Assembly: GCA_004565275.1 (NCBI GenBank)
Contig: SDOX01000094.1
Span: 1-64,000, forward strand
Reading direction: 5' to 3'
DNA from: Nannochloropsis salina CCMP1776
Taxonomy: Eukaryota; Sar; Eustigmatophyceae; Eustigmatales; Monodopsidaceae
Length of the DNA stretch: 64,000 nt
Positions 23,641-33,650 of this stretch are shown here, piece after piece. The notes beneath the pieces were generated by a model that saw nothing but the letters and a program-made list of their open reading frames with translations, was not told the DNA's origin and searched no databases. The position numbers and the translations under genes are program-made. Position 1 is the first letter of the stretch. Every line of letters begins with the position of its first letter.

Positions 23641-24162
23641 GGCGTTCATCTTGAAAGAGTGGTCGGAGGATGAATGAAATAGCATGGAAGACTTTCTTGA
23701 ACAGAGGCATATTGCGCACATCGAAGTACAGCCTTTACTTACTGTCGAGAGGGCTAGTTCATAGCTTGTGATTGATTCTTTGAATAAGTGATAAGTTGGT
23801 CATAAATACACACGCCAGCGTCATTGTATTCATGAGGCTATCCAGGGTAGATGGGCACGCAAAGCACCTTCCTACTCCGATGGTTTCTCTCTCCGCAGTC
23901 TCCTGACTCTCCGAATAATTTTGGCCACAAGGTGTATTGGACGTTTCTCAGATGTCCTGACCATGAAGCAAGTTTGCAACAGCTTTCCCCTTACATTCGA
24001 ATCGCAAGTGTTCCCCTCCCTTTCTTACTAGATATTTTTCCCTTAATTCTTTTCGAGTGTTGCTTGCTGCTTTTTTTATTCTCTTTCTCTTATCCTTTAT
24101 ATTTGTTATTACTGGTTTGACATGACAGATTTCCTCCCTTAGAGTAAGAAAGCCCAAGGCAC

Positions 24163-25637
24163 TTACTTGACCACCACGCCCAGCTCCTGCTGCCATTCAG
24201 AGGGCACGCTCAAGTACAGGGGAATCACGGTGCCAGACGGAACGTTCTTTCCAATTCGCATGATGATGGTGATCTTATACTTCTTGAGAAGCCTGGTCCC
24301 GTCGCTGGGGAGAGTCCACACCAGGGTGTCGCCCTCGTCGACGATCTCGTACGTGATCCTTACGGGGCAATAAAGGAAGATGGGAGAACAATCAGCTTGC
24401 GGATCGAGCAAAACCTGACGTGAAACAAGCACGCCTTTCCACAGTACACAACAAGACATGATGAGGGATGAGGAGTGAGGAACGATCAAGGTAGACAATA
24501 ACGCTTTCTCCCTGTCAGCATTATAGGAAGGCAGAGGACAAGCAATGAATGGATGGAGATTTGACTTACTTAGGCCTCCAGTGTTGGGAGCGATTTTGGA
24601 CCGGGCGAAAGAAATCCCGACGTCAGTGCCATCCTTATGATGCTTGCTGGTCTTGTTGCCCGCAGTAAGGGACTGGAAATTGAAGAAAGGATCAAGGCTG
24701 CACTGGAAGAAAAGGGGAAGCAAGAGTAGAAAGGAAGATGCCCGCGACATGGAAGCGAAATCATCAGTATTGCCACATAATCCGTCACATCAATGAACGA
24801 GTCCTTGTGGCTCGTCAAATCATGGAAATGCTACAGGGATTCAGAGTTGAAAACTCAATCAAGGACCTTCACCGATGCTATTCGCTCTCTTTCCTTCTTT
24901 CTTAGATTTTGGTCACTTACCGCAAATGCAATGTCGTCGGTCTCGAGTGCCCGCACAGCACGTTTACGTCCAGTCGGTTGGTCATCCAACACTACCAGAT
25001 CCGCAGTCACACGCACCATCCTGCCGGCCCGAGCGAACAGGTTATGGGCGCGGGCCTGGATGATAAAACGGATGGGCTCCTCTGGAGATCCAATATCTCC
25101 TATAGACTGAAATCCCCCGTCACGAAAAGCCATCGGACCAAGAATGCGCCGAGGCATGCTACCCGCAAGAAGCTGGTGAGTATAGTGACGGTTGTCCCAC
25201 GACAGAAATCGGCCAGGCTTGACGTCGATGATCGTTTCCTCTCCGGTCAAATCGTTTTTCAATTGCATGCGGCCATCCCCTTCCAGGTACACCAAGCCCA
25301 CCTGCTTGTCTGCCGAAGAACTGTCCTCGAATGTATCTTTGTGAGCGGCCACCATACCTTTCTGTCCTCTGGCCGGTGCAGTGAGCTGGGAAGGAAATAC
25401 TTCGGAGTTTTCAGGATGCAACACGGAAAGCAAGCGCTTGTACACCTTGCCAGGTAAATCGACCGTCTGTTTGAAACGATGCATCTCAGACGGAAGCTGC
25501 GCAAGGAGATTTTCGCGTGTAGCCTCGTCGATGAAGTTATCTTCAACTACAATCTTCGCATGGCTGAAAGAGGATGTCAAGCAGAGGACAGCGGTTGCGA
25601 TCGACAGCAAGTAGCGGGAGGAAACAAAAAGCGGCAT
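24163..25637 (-). pseudogene. Secreted 2-oxoglutarate/Fe(II) dioxygenase, copy 3, frameshifted
   Basis: Exon 1 (24,921-25,637) is intact and carries a 15-base in-frame insertion (five residues around 'DIGSPEEP') just before 'RFIIQARAHNLF'. Exon 2 (24,570-24,702) is 133 rather than 134 bases because one base of 'ccacgtg' is missing near 24,581; splicing at the same GTAAGT donor then reads exon 3 out of frame. The catalytic His-x-Asp and distal His lie in exon 1 and remain intact, so a truncated oxygenase lacking the normal C-terminal 65 residues could still be made. A sequencing error is an alternative. Confidence 0.65.
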
Positions 25638-25980
25638 CGCTGCTGCAGTCAGTGAATATGACAAAACCTGGAATTCTGGGATAGAATCAGATTCAAGATT
25701 GAGACTGTAATTGAGGGGAAAGTAGAATAAGCGCAGTTGACTTCGCTTGGTCCTTTACATTGTCCTTTAAAAAAGGCAATGCCTCGCGCAAAGTTTGCTT
25801 AGTTATGTCCACGAAAAAAGCCATCGCAGCGCGACAAATACTCATCGTTTCCAAGAAAAAAGCGTATTTCCATCATGCGTAAGGACAGTCTGGCCCGCGG
25901 GCAAGCGACCGAAACAATAAAGGTATGGGACTCGGGCGCAGGATCCCATATTCGTTTCTTCTGCACAAACCGTTACTTCG

Positions 25981-26476
25981 GTTATCGCACTTATAGCGAG
26001 ATGGGTGTTTCTCGATACGTAGAAAGGAATAGCGCATTTGGAGTCGCGGTCCGGCCGAGCCGAGCCGCTATCCCACCCGGCGGGATGCCCCCAGGGGAGT
26101 ACAGACTTTCCCTCGGGGGAAGAAGGTGTTGTCATAGTTTTACCTATTTGGTATTTCTCTAGGCCTTTCTTCTTCCTGTGGGTACCGTCGATTCATATGG
26201 TTCTTACCATACTCGGGACGGGTGGGCTTTAGAGGGTGGGACTATTGCCCAATGCCTCTAAGACTTCGTGTGTTATGGGCTTTCGCATGCACGCTACGCG
26301 ATCAAAGAAGTAATTGCGATATAGGGGCAATACTGCATAGTTCTTGTCTTGTTGTCTCTGAACTCTTCGATGGGTTCACAATTGGGAATGACACAGCACT
26401 TTCCCGGGATCGTCCCTCAACCTCCGATGAGCTCCCTGCTAACTTGCTCTGAGGGGCGACCCGACCGCTGTTACAC
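25981..26476. mobile_element. About 490-base insertion with 5-base target duplication (possible solo LTR)
   Basis: Relative to unit 2, where 'cgttacttctaaattcgc' is continuous (about 21,864), unit 3 has about 490 extra bases bounded by ACTTC on both sides. The insert encodes nothing recognisable. Read on the minus strand it starts TGTAACAGCGG, LTR-like, but the other end lacks a clear CA. It is young relative to the duplication, since it is absent from unit 2. The family is uncertain. Confidence 0.5.
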
Positions 26477-27820
26477 TTCTAAATTCGCAATCCCCGGCAA
26501 AAGCAACTTTGACGCGCTGGAAAAGGCCGTAGATTTCTTTCGCGGTCCTCGCAGTGGGTTGCAGACTGAGAACAGCCAAAGGCAAGGGGTTTTCTGGAAA
26601 TGCTTAGGAATTGACATTTCTTACCATGAATTCCCTCTCTATGTACGCGTAAGTGAAATGGCCTTAGATTGTTTGGGGGTGTGAAAGAATGCACAGGCAG
26701 ATGTCACCTATCAATATCTGCTTCTCAACAGGCAAAAACAAGTTCTTTCCTCTAAGATTTCGCGTGTACGAATTGTTCAAGTAGTGGTGGGGATGCTCAA
26801 AATGACCGTTGCTTCGCTCGTATCTACTAAAATCACAATAAAGTGTTCTACGAGATCGTGAAGGTCGGAAGAAAGGGCGACCCCCAGTCCATAGGAAAAG
26901 AAGTGACGAGGACAGATCCAATAAGCACGTGAGAGGAACGACCATAGGAAGGCGATATGCACGTTGATGGTAATAAGAGGCATTTATTTCGCGGAACGCG
27001 TTACATAGGAATAGTAGGGGTTACTCGAAGAGAAAGAAGGTTAACGAAAAAGCTGATGGCAGTGAAGCCTGTCATCAACCACTTGAGATTCTCTGTTGAG
27101 GCTAATATAGCATTTAAAGGGATATTGTGCTGCATAGTGGATGTGAAAAGAGGATTATAGCGATAAATTTCAATCAATAAATGTCTTCATCAAAGCATGG
27201 AAAGCTCTTTCCTCTTAGCCGCGCATGTTCTTCTTTTCCTCTTGTGACCCTATCAACGCGTCACAATGCGAACGTCAGAATATTCATGGAAGTCCCCACA
27301 ATGTTTGAAGGACAGACCATGAATATTCGGTTTGACGGAATGCCTGTCTCGAAAGAAAGCCGACTCAGAGCTTTGACTACAATGGCGTTGGATTGATAAC
27401 GACAGTGAAGCAATTGTTTCCTGTGATGCTACGCACAGTGGAGACTTTATGTGGAAGAGGGGCACTCCTTCGGTCAGTGCTGGAGCATAAAATAAGGACG
27501 GATTGTCGATGTGGTCATGCATATGTGCCACAGAACCCGCCCCTGGCCACAAAGCGTACGCAAAGCTCACTACTCACATTTCTGCGCTATCAGATGACGT
27601 CCTCCCCACATTGTAAATGCGAATGCCAATAATTCAAGAAGTATGGGAAAGACTATCAGGTTGCACTGGGGCGGGTAATCGTGAGAGTAAAAGGGCTGTG
27701 TGACTGTGTCACAACAAAATAAATTACGCCTAGGTAAGTCATCAACCACTGGAATGACCCATTCAGCGTAAACAACGGGACCGAGAGGAAGACATGCCAA
27801 GAGAGTCTATAAGGCCTTAC

Positions 27821-28265
27821 CCCCCACCACATGTTCCGTAGCGTTTTTACAAAAACATCCGGCCGCTGCTCTTCCACGAAATTGGAGCTGCTCTCGAAAG
27901 CCGACGCACCCAACATGCCCGAAGAGTAGCCGTAGAAAGGGTCGGTCAGGATTTTTGATGGGATGGGTTGGGCGCAACGGATGCGAGTCAATGAGGCTTC
28001 TCGGACCAGTCTCAGCGGAGAACATTGAAATGGGGCGATCGCGAGAAACAAGGGGGGGGGAATGGAGAGTGGAATGGCGGAAAGGGAGGGGGGAGCAGGA
28101 GAAGAAGAGGAAGTAGGGAGATGGATAAGGACATACCGTTCCTTTGTGGGAGGTGGCAACCACTGTAACGTCTGGAAACGGTGCCCGAATGTTGTCCGTG
28201 AAGACGTCAAGGTGGCACGATGCAAAGGCGGCGCCGAAGAGGAGTAGGAGGGTGAGGACAGTCAT
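27821..28265 (-). CDS. Secreted protein of unknown function, 5' exons
   Basis: Exon 1 (28,137-28,265) encodes a signal peptide and a short mature start: 'MTVLTLLLLFGAAFASCHLD' and 'FTDNIRAPFPDVTVVATSHK', ending at a GTATGT donor in phase 0. The probable exon 2 ends at 27,821 before GTAAGG and reads 'ILTDPFYGYSSGMLGASAFE' and 'QRPDVFVKTLRNMWW'; its acceptor could not be fixed (candidates near 28,010). No family recognised. Downstream coding sequence would have to lie in or beyond the repeat unit that begins at about 27,775, so the gene is either truncated by the duplication or continues there ('GSFQWLMTYLGVIYFVV' is open just past the junction). Its ATG overlaps the stop of the upstream gene. 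Confidence 0.45.
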
Positions 28266-29327
28266 GTGCTAGAGGTAGATAAAGGAGGCGAGCCTCCCGC
28301 CTTCGCTAAGGCCGAGAGTAACGAGGCAGGCGAACAGGAAGAGGAGGAGGACAGCGCCAAGGTTGAGTGGAAGGGAAGGGCACAGGTCTTAGCGGTGGCG
28401 CTCATGGTGGAGACAACCCCTGTGGCGAGGTAGGAGAGCAGGGACAGACAAGCACAGAGGGCAGCCGTGCCTTTAGTAGTGGCATTCAGAAGGATGTTGT
28501 AGGAATCGCCGTTGAGGGGCAGGGAATAGACCCCTTCTGCGTAGATGGATCTGGAAAGGGAAAACGAGGGGAAGGAGGTATAACGCCAGATCAAGATAAG
28601 CGTGTGGGGATGGTGAGGCATGACGGATAACAATGCTGTTGTGTTCGATCCCCTGCACCTCCCTCCCTCATTTTCCTCCTTCGCACCTAAAAAGCCACAG
28701 GACGAAGGCAACGCGGACCATGCACAAAGGTGCCAGCTTCCCGGCCCGAGAGATGACAAGTCCCATTGTGTAGAGCACTGACGCCATCAGGTCGCATCCG
28801 CAAATCGCGGTGGCTGATAAAACTCCGAGGGCCTTTTCCTTCCTTTCAGCCAATCCCCGCTCAATTTCAGAAACACACATCGCACAAGCATCGTCTCTGC
28901 TCCCTTCTTCCTCCCCCATCAGTCCCTTTTCCTTGCTTTCAAAATTCAACACGGTCATCACCCCTCCCCATCCCGGAAACTCCCACGATGATGAATGGGG
29001 ACACGCCCTTCTGCCACCGTTCCGCGGACCTATTGCGATATTTTCCGTCAACGAGTTGAGAGCTTGACCAGCTGATTGGAGGGAGGACGAACTAGAACTG
29101 GATGAGGTGGTATGAGACGTGAAGGAAGAGGTGGAAGGGGGAAAGCATTCTGTAAAGCCTTCTCTTCTGTGCATTATCCCATGAGCATGTACGCCTTTCT
29201 GGGCAGTTGGTGATGAAACAGAGGAGGCTTTGACGATAGAAGCGGGAGCAAGGGATCGTTCTTTCGGTATAAAAGTCGTGTGGTGAGGAGGGAGGAGGTC
29301 GCTATGAGGGTAGGGTGGTGTGGACAA
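28262..29327 (-). CDS. Small multi-pass membrane protein, unknown family
   Basis: Two exons joined in phase (28,687-29,327 and 28,262-28,550; donor GTGCGA, acceptor TTCCAG). The N-terminal about 120 residues are Ser/Pro-rich. Membrane segments follow: 'AICGCDLMASVLYTMGLVIS', 'PLCMVRVAFVLWLF' and 'ALCACLSLLSYLATGVVSTM', with a loop 'SIYAEGVYSLPLNGDSYN' between the last two. The C-terminus is Ser/Ala-rich. The true start may be an internal Met, for example at 'MTVLNFESKEKG'. I do not recognise the family. The stop TGA shares bases with the ATG of the next minus-strand gene (ATGA, 28,262-28,265). Confidence 0.5.
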
Positions 29328-30031
29328 GGGACTTGTGGTCGACGAGGGGCAGGAAGCGAAGGAAAAAATGGGAGCAAGGTTTTTGCTTGAGGATGGTGAT
29401 GGTTAGGACGGAGATAACAACGGAACTCGAAAAGTTGTTGACAAGTCTATAAATTATTGAGGGTTTAAATCGTACAAGAGGGATGTGAGACGCATTTTTT
29501 TGCCAGGGTAACCAGCTTTTTGTAATTTTATTTGGCATCCTTTTCCGTATTCATTGCGTACTTTGGTCTGGATAACTCATATTTAGGCCTGTAGGTTATC
29601 AAGGCTAGGGGCCGCACAAAGTTCCTCCGGGGTTATGCGATGGCTCTGTATCAAATATGTTTACCGCTGGCAGCGCGTGGTTAAAGCATGTGGACTATTT
29701 TTAATTTGAAAAGGCAATTTTTGCGACAAGGCCAGTTGAAGGAATGCTCATGTTGGAATGAAAGGGGTGAAAATGGTTCGACCGCTCACATGTCCGTTGT
29801 TAAAAATTCCTGCGGCAGGCAAGTGGAACGTTCGCGGTAGGAATGACGTCATTGCTTTCATAAGAGATGACGTCATTGATATCCGCCTTCATACCCGTAC
29901 CCCAGTGAGGGCTTGCGTTGCTTGGCCACAGGCATGACATTTTAAGTCCCCTGTCTCATCTTCTGCTGTTTATATCGCTTACAGGCGGACGCCTAGACGT
30001 CTCGGGCTCAATTGTGTTGTTAGGGCCATTC
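29328..30031. other. Divergent promoter region (membrane protein / LAMTOR3)
   Basis: AT-rich spacer between two divergently transcribed genes; no coding signal. It contains a pair of palindromic TGACGTCA elements, listed separately. Confidence 0.5.
29844..29875. promoter_or_regulatory. Tandem CRE/bZIP palindromes TGACGTCA
   Basis: Two perfect TGACGTCA octamers at 29,844-29,851 and 29,868-29,875, both embedded in ATGACGTCATTG, 24 bases apart, 157-188 bases upstream of the LAMTOR3 start. This is the canonical palindromic site of CREB/ATF-type bZIP factors. Direct use here is inferred from position. Confidence 0.5.
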
Positions 30032-31188
30032 ATGCGGAAAGAATTAACCTCGGTGGTAAGTCACTTTACGTCATGCTCTGCTTCCTCATCTCGGCTGCGA
30101 GGCAAAGCAGCTCCATGTTATCATTCATGTCTGACGAGAAGAAGGAAAAGGAAAGGGCGGTGGAGAGAGAGGAGAAGAAAGGGGAGAGAAAGGGAGATGC
30201 AAGGAGGGGAGATGAGGAGAAGATCGCGAGAATATTCTTAACTTCACGTAGCAATAAGGCTTCTCCTCTGAAGACCGATCATCAAACCTATTTTTTTCAA
30301 TTTCCGACTTGCTTTAGCGACAGGGGGAAGAAGCCTAAGATGCGTTATGTTCCTGCTATGGTCTCCAACTCACGACTTTTCACTTCTCACGCAATTTCTG
30401 CCAGGACCCTGTGGTTCAACAAGCCTTCGATCAACTTCTCCTTCGACATCCAGATGTGGAAGCCATCCTCTTAAGCACTGCTGACGGTATTCCTCTCATG
30501 CGTGGTAGGACTATGTCGCATCGTCTTTATCTTTATGGGGAAAGGAGGATTGTCGATTGTTGACGAATAAAGTTGCCGCAAATTCTCCTTCCATCGTTGG
30601 AATAGCTCAATCTTATGTTTGGATGCCTAGCTTCACATACGAAGCCTCGCCAGGCGCTAATACCATCGTCCACTCAATCCTACAGCTGTACGGCCGACCT
30701 CTCCCTGCTTTCCCTCCTCGACGGCGTCCTCCTCCCTCTCTACCATTGAAAGCAAAGTCTCCGCCGTCTTCAGCATCGCTGTCGACCAGGCGCGGAAGCT
30801 CGGAAACGGAAGGTGCAATTCCATTGTCTCGCTCTACCAGGGCCTGACCCTTGTGCAAATAAATCTGGCCCCTCTCGTCCTCTCCTTCGTCGGCTACGCT
30901 ACAATTCCTTCAGCGGCGACAGTCCTGGCTTCCTCCTCTGAAGGCAAGCCCGGTCAGGAAGAGCAACGACACCATGAGGAAGGCCATGATTCAAGCGTGA
31001 CTGTTCCACTCGGGGGGGAAGGTGGGAGGGAGGCCGGGCTTGTGCCTCCCCTTCCTCTGCAACTGATGAACGTTGGAATGATTTTGGACTCGCAGGCTGA
31101 ATTTCGCGAGGCGCTGGCACCGTTGAGGGGAGTGGTGGAAGCGTCAGAGAGGGAAAGCACAACCAGCGGAAGAGGTCTGCAGATATAG
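30032..31188 (+). CDS. LAMTOR3: LAMTOR3 (MP1/p14-partner) Roadblock-fold Ragulator subunit
   Basis: Three exons with closed phases: 30,032-30,055, 30,405-30,504 and 30,686-31,188. The first exon is only 24 bases ('MRKELTSV'). The product has the Roadblock/LC7 order of LAMTOR3: 'HPDVEAILLSTADGIPLMR', then 'AVFSIAVDQARKLGNGRCNS', 'IVSLYQGLTLVQINLAPLVL' and a C-terminal helix 'FREALAPLRGVVEAS'. In the known complex LAMTOR3 pairs with LAMTOR2 to tether MAPK and Rag GTPase/mTORC1 signalling to late endosomes and lysosomes. A 55-60-residue insertion rich in Glu, Gly and Pro ('SSSEGKPGQEEQRHHEEGHD') sits before the last helix and is absent from animal proteins of about 124 residues. Two CRE-like sites lie upstream. 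Confidence 0.75.
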
Positions 31189-31538
31189 GGCGGAAATCAT
31201 CGAAATAAATAAAGGGGAATGAAATGGAGCGGAAAAATGAATAAATGCGACTTTTCATGCAAGGGCGCTTTGCATTTCTTTCCCATCCTCAATCATGTTG
31301 TCATAGACGCTGGCTTAATGTCATCACTGGTGTTTCGGAAAGACAGGTTTCACGCGACGGAATAGCCCTAGTCAGCCTCCAAGCACGATGATGGTTGTGT
31401 GCTTCGATCAATACAGGTGCAATAAGTTATACATTCACACAAGCACATCACTGAGAGCAGGGTAGGGGAGGAAAAGGAGGGTCCCCCAAATTTCTTTTCC
31501 TTCAACGCCTACTCTGCGTCCCTACTATTCATCTTTTC
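31189..31538. other. Convergent spacer LAMTOR3 / TLC gene
   Basis: Nothing recognised beyond AATAAA-like sequences just after LAMTOR3 (aaataaataaagg near 31,203), a plausible polyadenylation signal. Confidence 0.4.
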
Positions 31539-32752
31539 TTATCTGCCCAGTAACCGAAGCATTCTCCCGAACCACCACAGGTTGAGACAGGCAATGACCA
31601 CAAAACTCAACACGCACTGCACCATGACCCAGCTAGCACTTGCTCTTCCCAGTGGCACCGCGTGCTTCACGACCATCCGCAGCTGGAAGGGGAGTGCACA
31701 GACCCGAGAAATTGCGAAAACTACCACCAAAACAACGTCGTTCATAAGTTTCAGGGTGGACAGTAATCCCGCTTGGTCTGGCTTGTTGACATCGCTCTTT
31801 GAGTGTACGTCAGGAAAGCATCTTTCTGAATGCCTTGGCCTGGTCGTGGAGATCGACAGCGAGCCCTGTGGTGGTGTCACATGCAGGAGATGCCAGCGTA
31901 CGTTCACAAATGGTGTAGAGAGTTCGGTGGCGATGAACATGATGGACAGGATATACCTTGGGCCGAAGCCAGATGGCATGGGAAGGGAGGAAAAGAGATA
32001 TGGGGTGTGGTGAGGTGGAAAGGCGCTTTGCCCTTGTTGCACAGGGCCAATGCCAGACATTGAATGGATGATGATGTCATACAGAAGCTCGAAGGCAAAA
32101 GAGTTAGGCGTTTTTGGAGGAAAATGGAAAAGCAAAGTGAAAATGAAAGGAAGCAATGCATACCCGGCCTGAAAATACAGCGAAGAATAAAAGGCCAGGG
32201 CCCCCAGCAGGTGGTGGGCGAGGGTAAGGAAGGGGGAGGAGATGGGGCCATAGGGAAAGATGGTGGACTGGAAGGATCGAGGCAGAGTGGAATAGAAGAC
32301 TAGAGTAGCATCCTGTATTAATCATTCAATAGTGGTGCAGACCGAAAGTCTGTTCGTTTCAGCTAGTTCTCCCCCGGAAATTGTACGCATTTCGAACTTA
32401 CCCCCAAGAGATAGCCTGTAGTAATTGCGATGGAAATCGGTGCCAGGTAGGACTTATGGCGCACGTTGTCGTACAAAGAAGGTCCCTCAGTACACATCAC
32501 ACGTAAAGATAAGGCACTCGAAATAAGCGCATGGATTGTGGAACAGATACGGGTGTTCCATTCATCGCGCTTGGGCGGACGTAGGATACGATATGTAACA
32601 GGGAAAAGAGTGCTGCATGCAAGGTGGCTGAGAAATTGTATTAGCAAAGTCAAGATGTAGCTGCTCCAGATGACTATCGTGTAAGGCTCGCAATAGGTCC
32701 CATCAAAAGAAGTGTCGAAAAGAAGTCCTCTGAACATCGCAGGTAAGGCCAT
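31539..32752 (-). CDS. TLC-domain membrane protein (TMEM56/TLCD4-like)
   Basis: Four exons close in phase (32,402-32,752; 32,164-32,267; 31,881-31,956; 31,539-31,796), giving 262 residues, the usual length of TLCD4 proteins. TLC (TRAM-LAG1-CLN8) signatures run in order: 'KRDEWNTRICSTIHALISS', 'SYLAPISIAITTGYLLG', the His-His segment 'FLTLAHHLLGALAFYSSLYF', 'IMFIATELSTPFVNVRW', and 'LKLMNDVVLVVVFAISRV' followed by a last helix ending 'NLWWFGRMLRLLGR'. Six or so helices are evident. Relatives act in lipid metabolism or membrane homeostasis at the ER or plasma membrane; the activity of this subgroup is not established. An in-frame ATG at 32,773 would add seven residues, and an upstream 5' exon is possible. 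Confidence 0.75.
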
Positions 32753-33650
32753 TATCAGGTCCCAGAGGATCAACTATTGATCATCCCTTCATAGATGTGT
32801 TGTGTTGGAGTGAAAACATTATGAAGGGGGTCGATTTGAAGCAAATGGCTGAAGTGCAATCAGTTGAAGTTATTTGACGTCCTCCTGTCACGTTGTTCGT
32901 CGGAAAAATGTCGTGCGATACCCTTTTCCTTTGAGGGCGGCTCCCGATTGAGACCGTCATGTCCAAGCACACAAAACTATAGTGAAAGTCTTCACGTGGC
33001 TTGACTTCACATATCGACACGATGCCATGCATCTGATATTAGACTGGATTTCAATAATGCTGAAGCCACGCTTGATAGTCCCGAGATCATAACGCATACC
33101 TACGATAGAACTGTCCAAACGCGTCGCAAGGAATAGCAAAAAAAATCCACGTAGGTCTGTTGACGTTCATTGAAGTAACACGGAACTGGGTGTCTTTTGA
33201 CATTCCAGGTATGCATTTGTTGATTACTCATTTATGCCGGGTTACACGTAGGCATTATAACAAAGTCCACTCACTGAGTTGCACGACGTGGAGCTGTTGA
33301 AAACGCAAAAGTCGCCTTGAGACATTGGAAAGCATTCGTATTTGCTTATCGAAAGTTGCTTCGGGTGATGATTTTTTCTTTAAGCGTTTCAATGTGAGTG
33401 CTCTACAGCAAGCCCGTTTCAAACATTGTCGTCAAAACTGTCATATTAAACTTGCGTGCAACGTCTTACTAGCACTCAAGCAATTGCCGACCTTTCGACG
33501 TGGTGACTGCCTCGACATCTGCTTATCTTTTACTATCAACTGATTTTGGTTTTAGAATATTTACATAATTTCATAGAAAGACAGTACTCTGTAACCGACT
33601 TGCTCTGGTGGTCTCAATCGTAACACATCAACATTGTCCCACTTAGCGCC
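32753..33650. other. Unassigned intergenic region
   Basis: AT-rich, with only short frames lacking domain features. No repeat or RNA gene recognised. Confidence 0.4.

Larger units (their letters stand above)
23640..27775. repeat. Dioxygenase amplification unit, copy 3 of the locus
   Basis: Repeats unit 2 almost base for base from about 24,150 to about 27,770, with one extra insertion at 25,981-26,476. Homology ends near 27,775, where copy 2 reads 'cccaatcagggtaaacatcg' and this copy reads 'cccattcagcgtaaacaacg' and then diverges into the next gene. Confidence 0.8.

Noticed and set aside
32050-32100. 'LLYDIIIHS' as part of the TLC protein
   Set aside because: It resembles a TLC motif but falls between exons whose phases close without it; kept as intron sequence.
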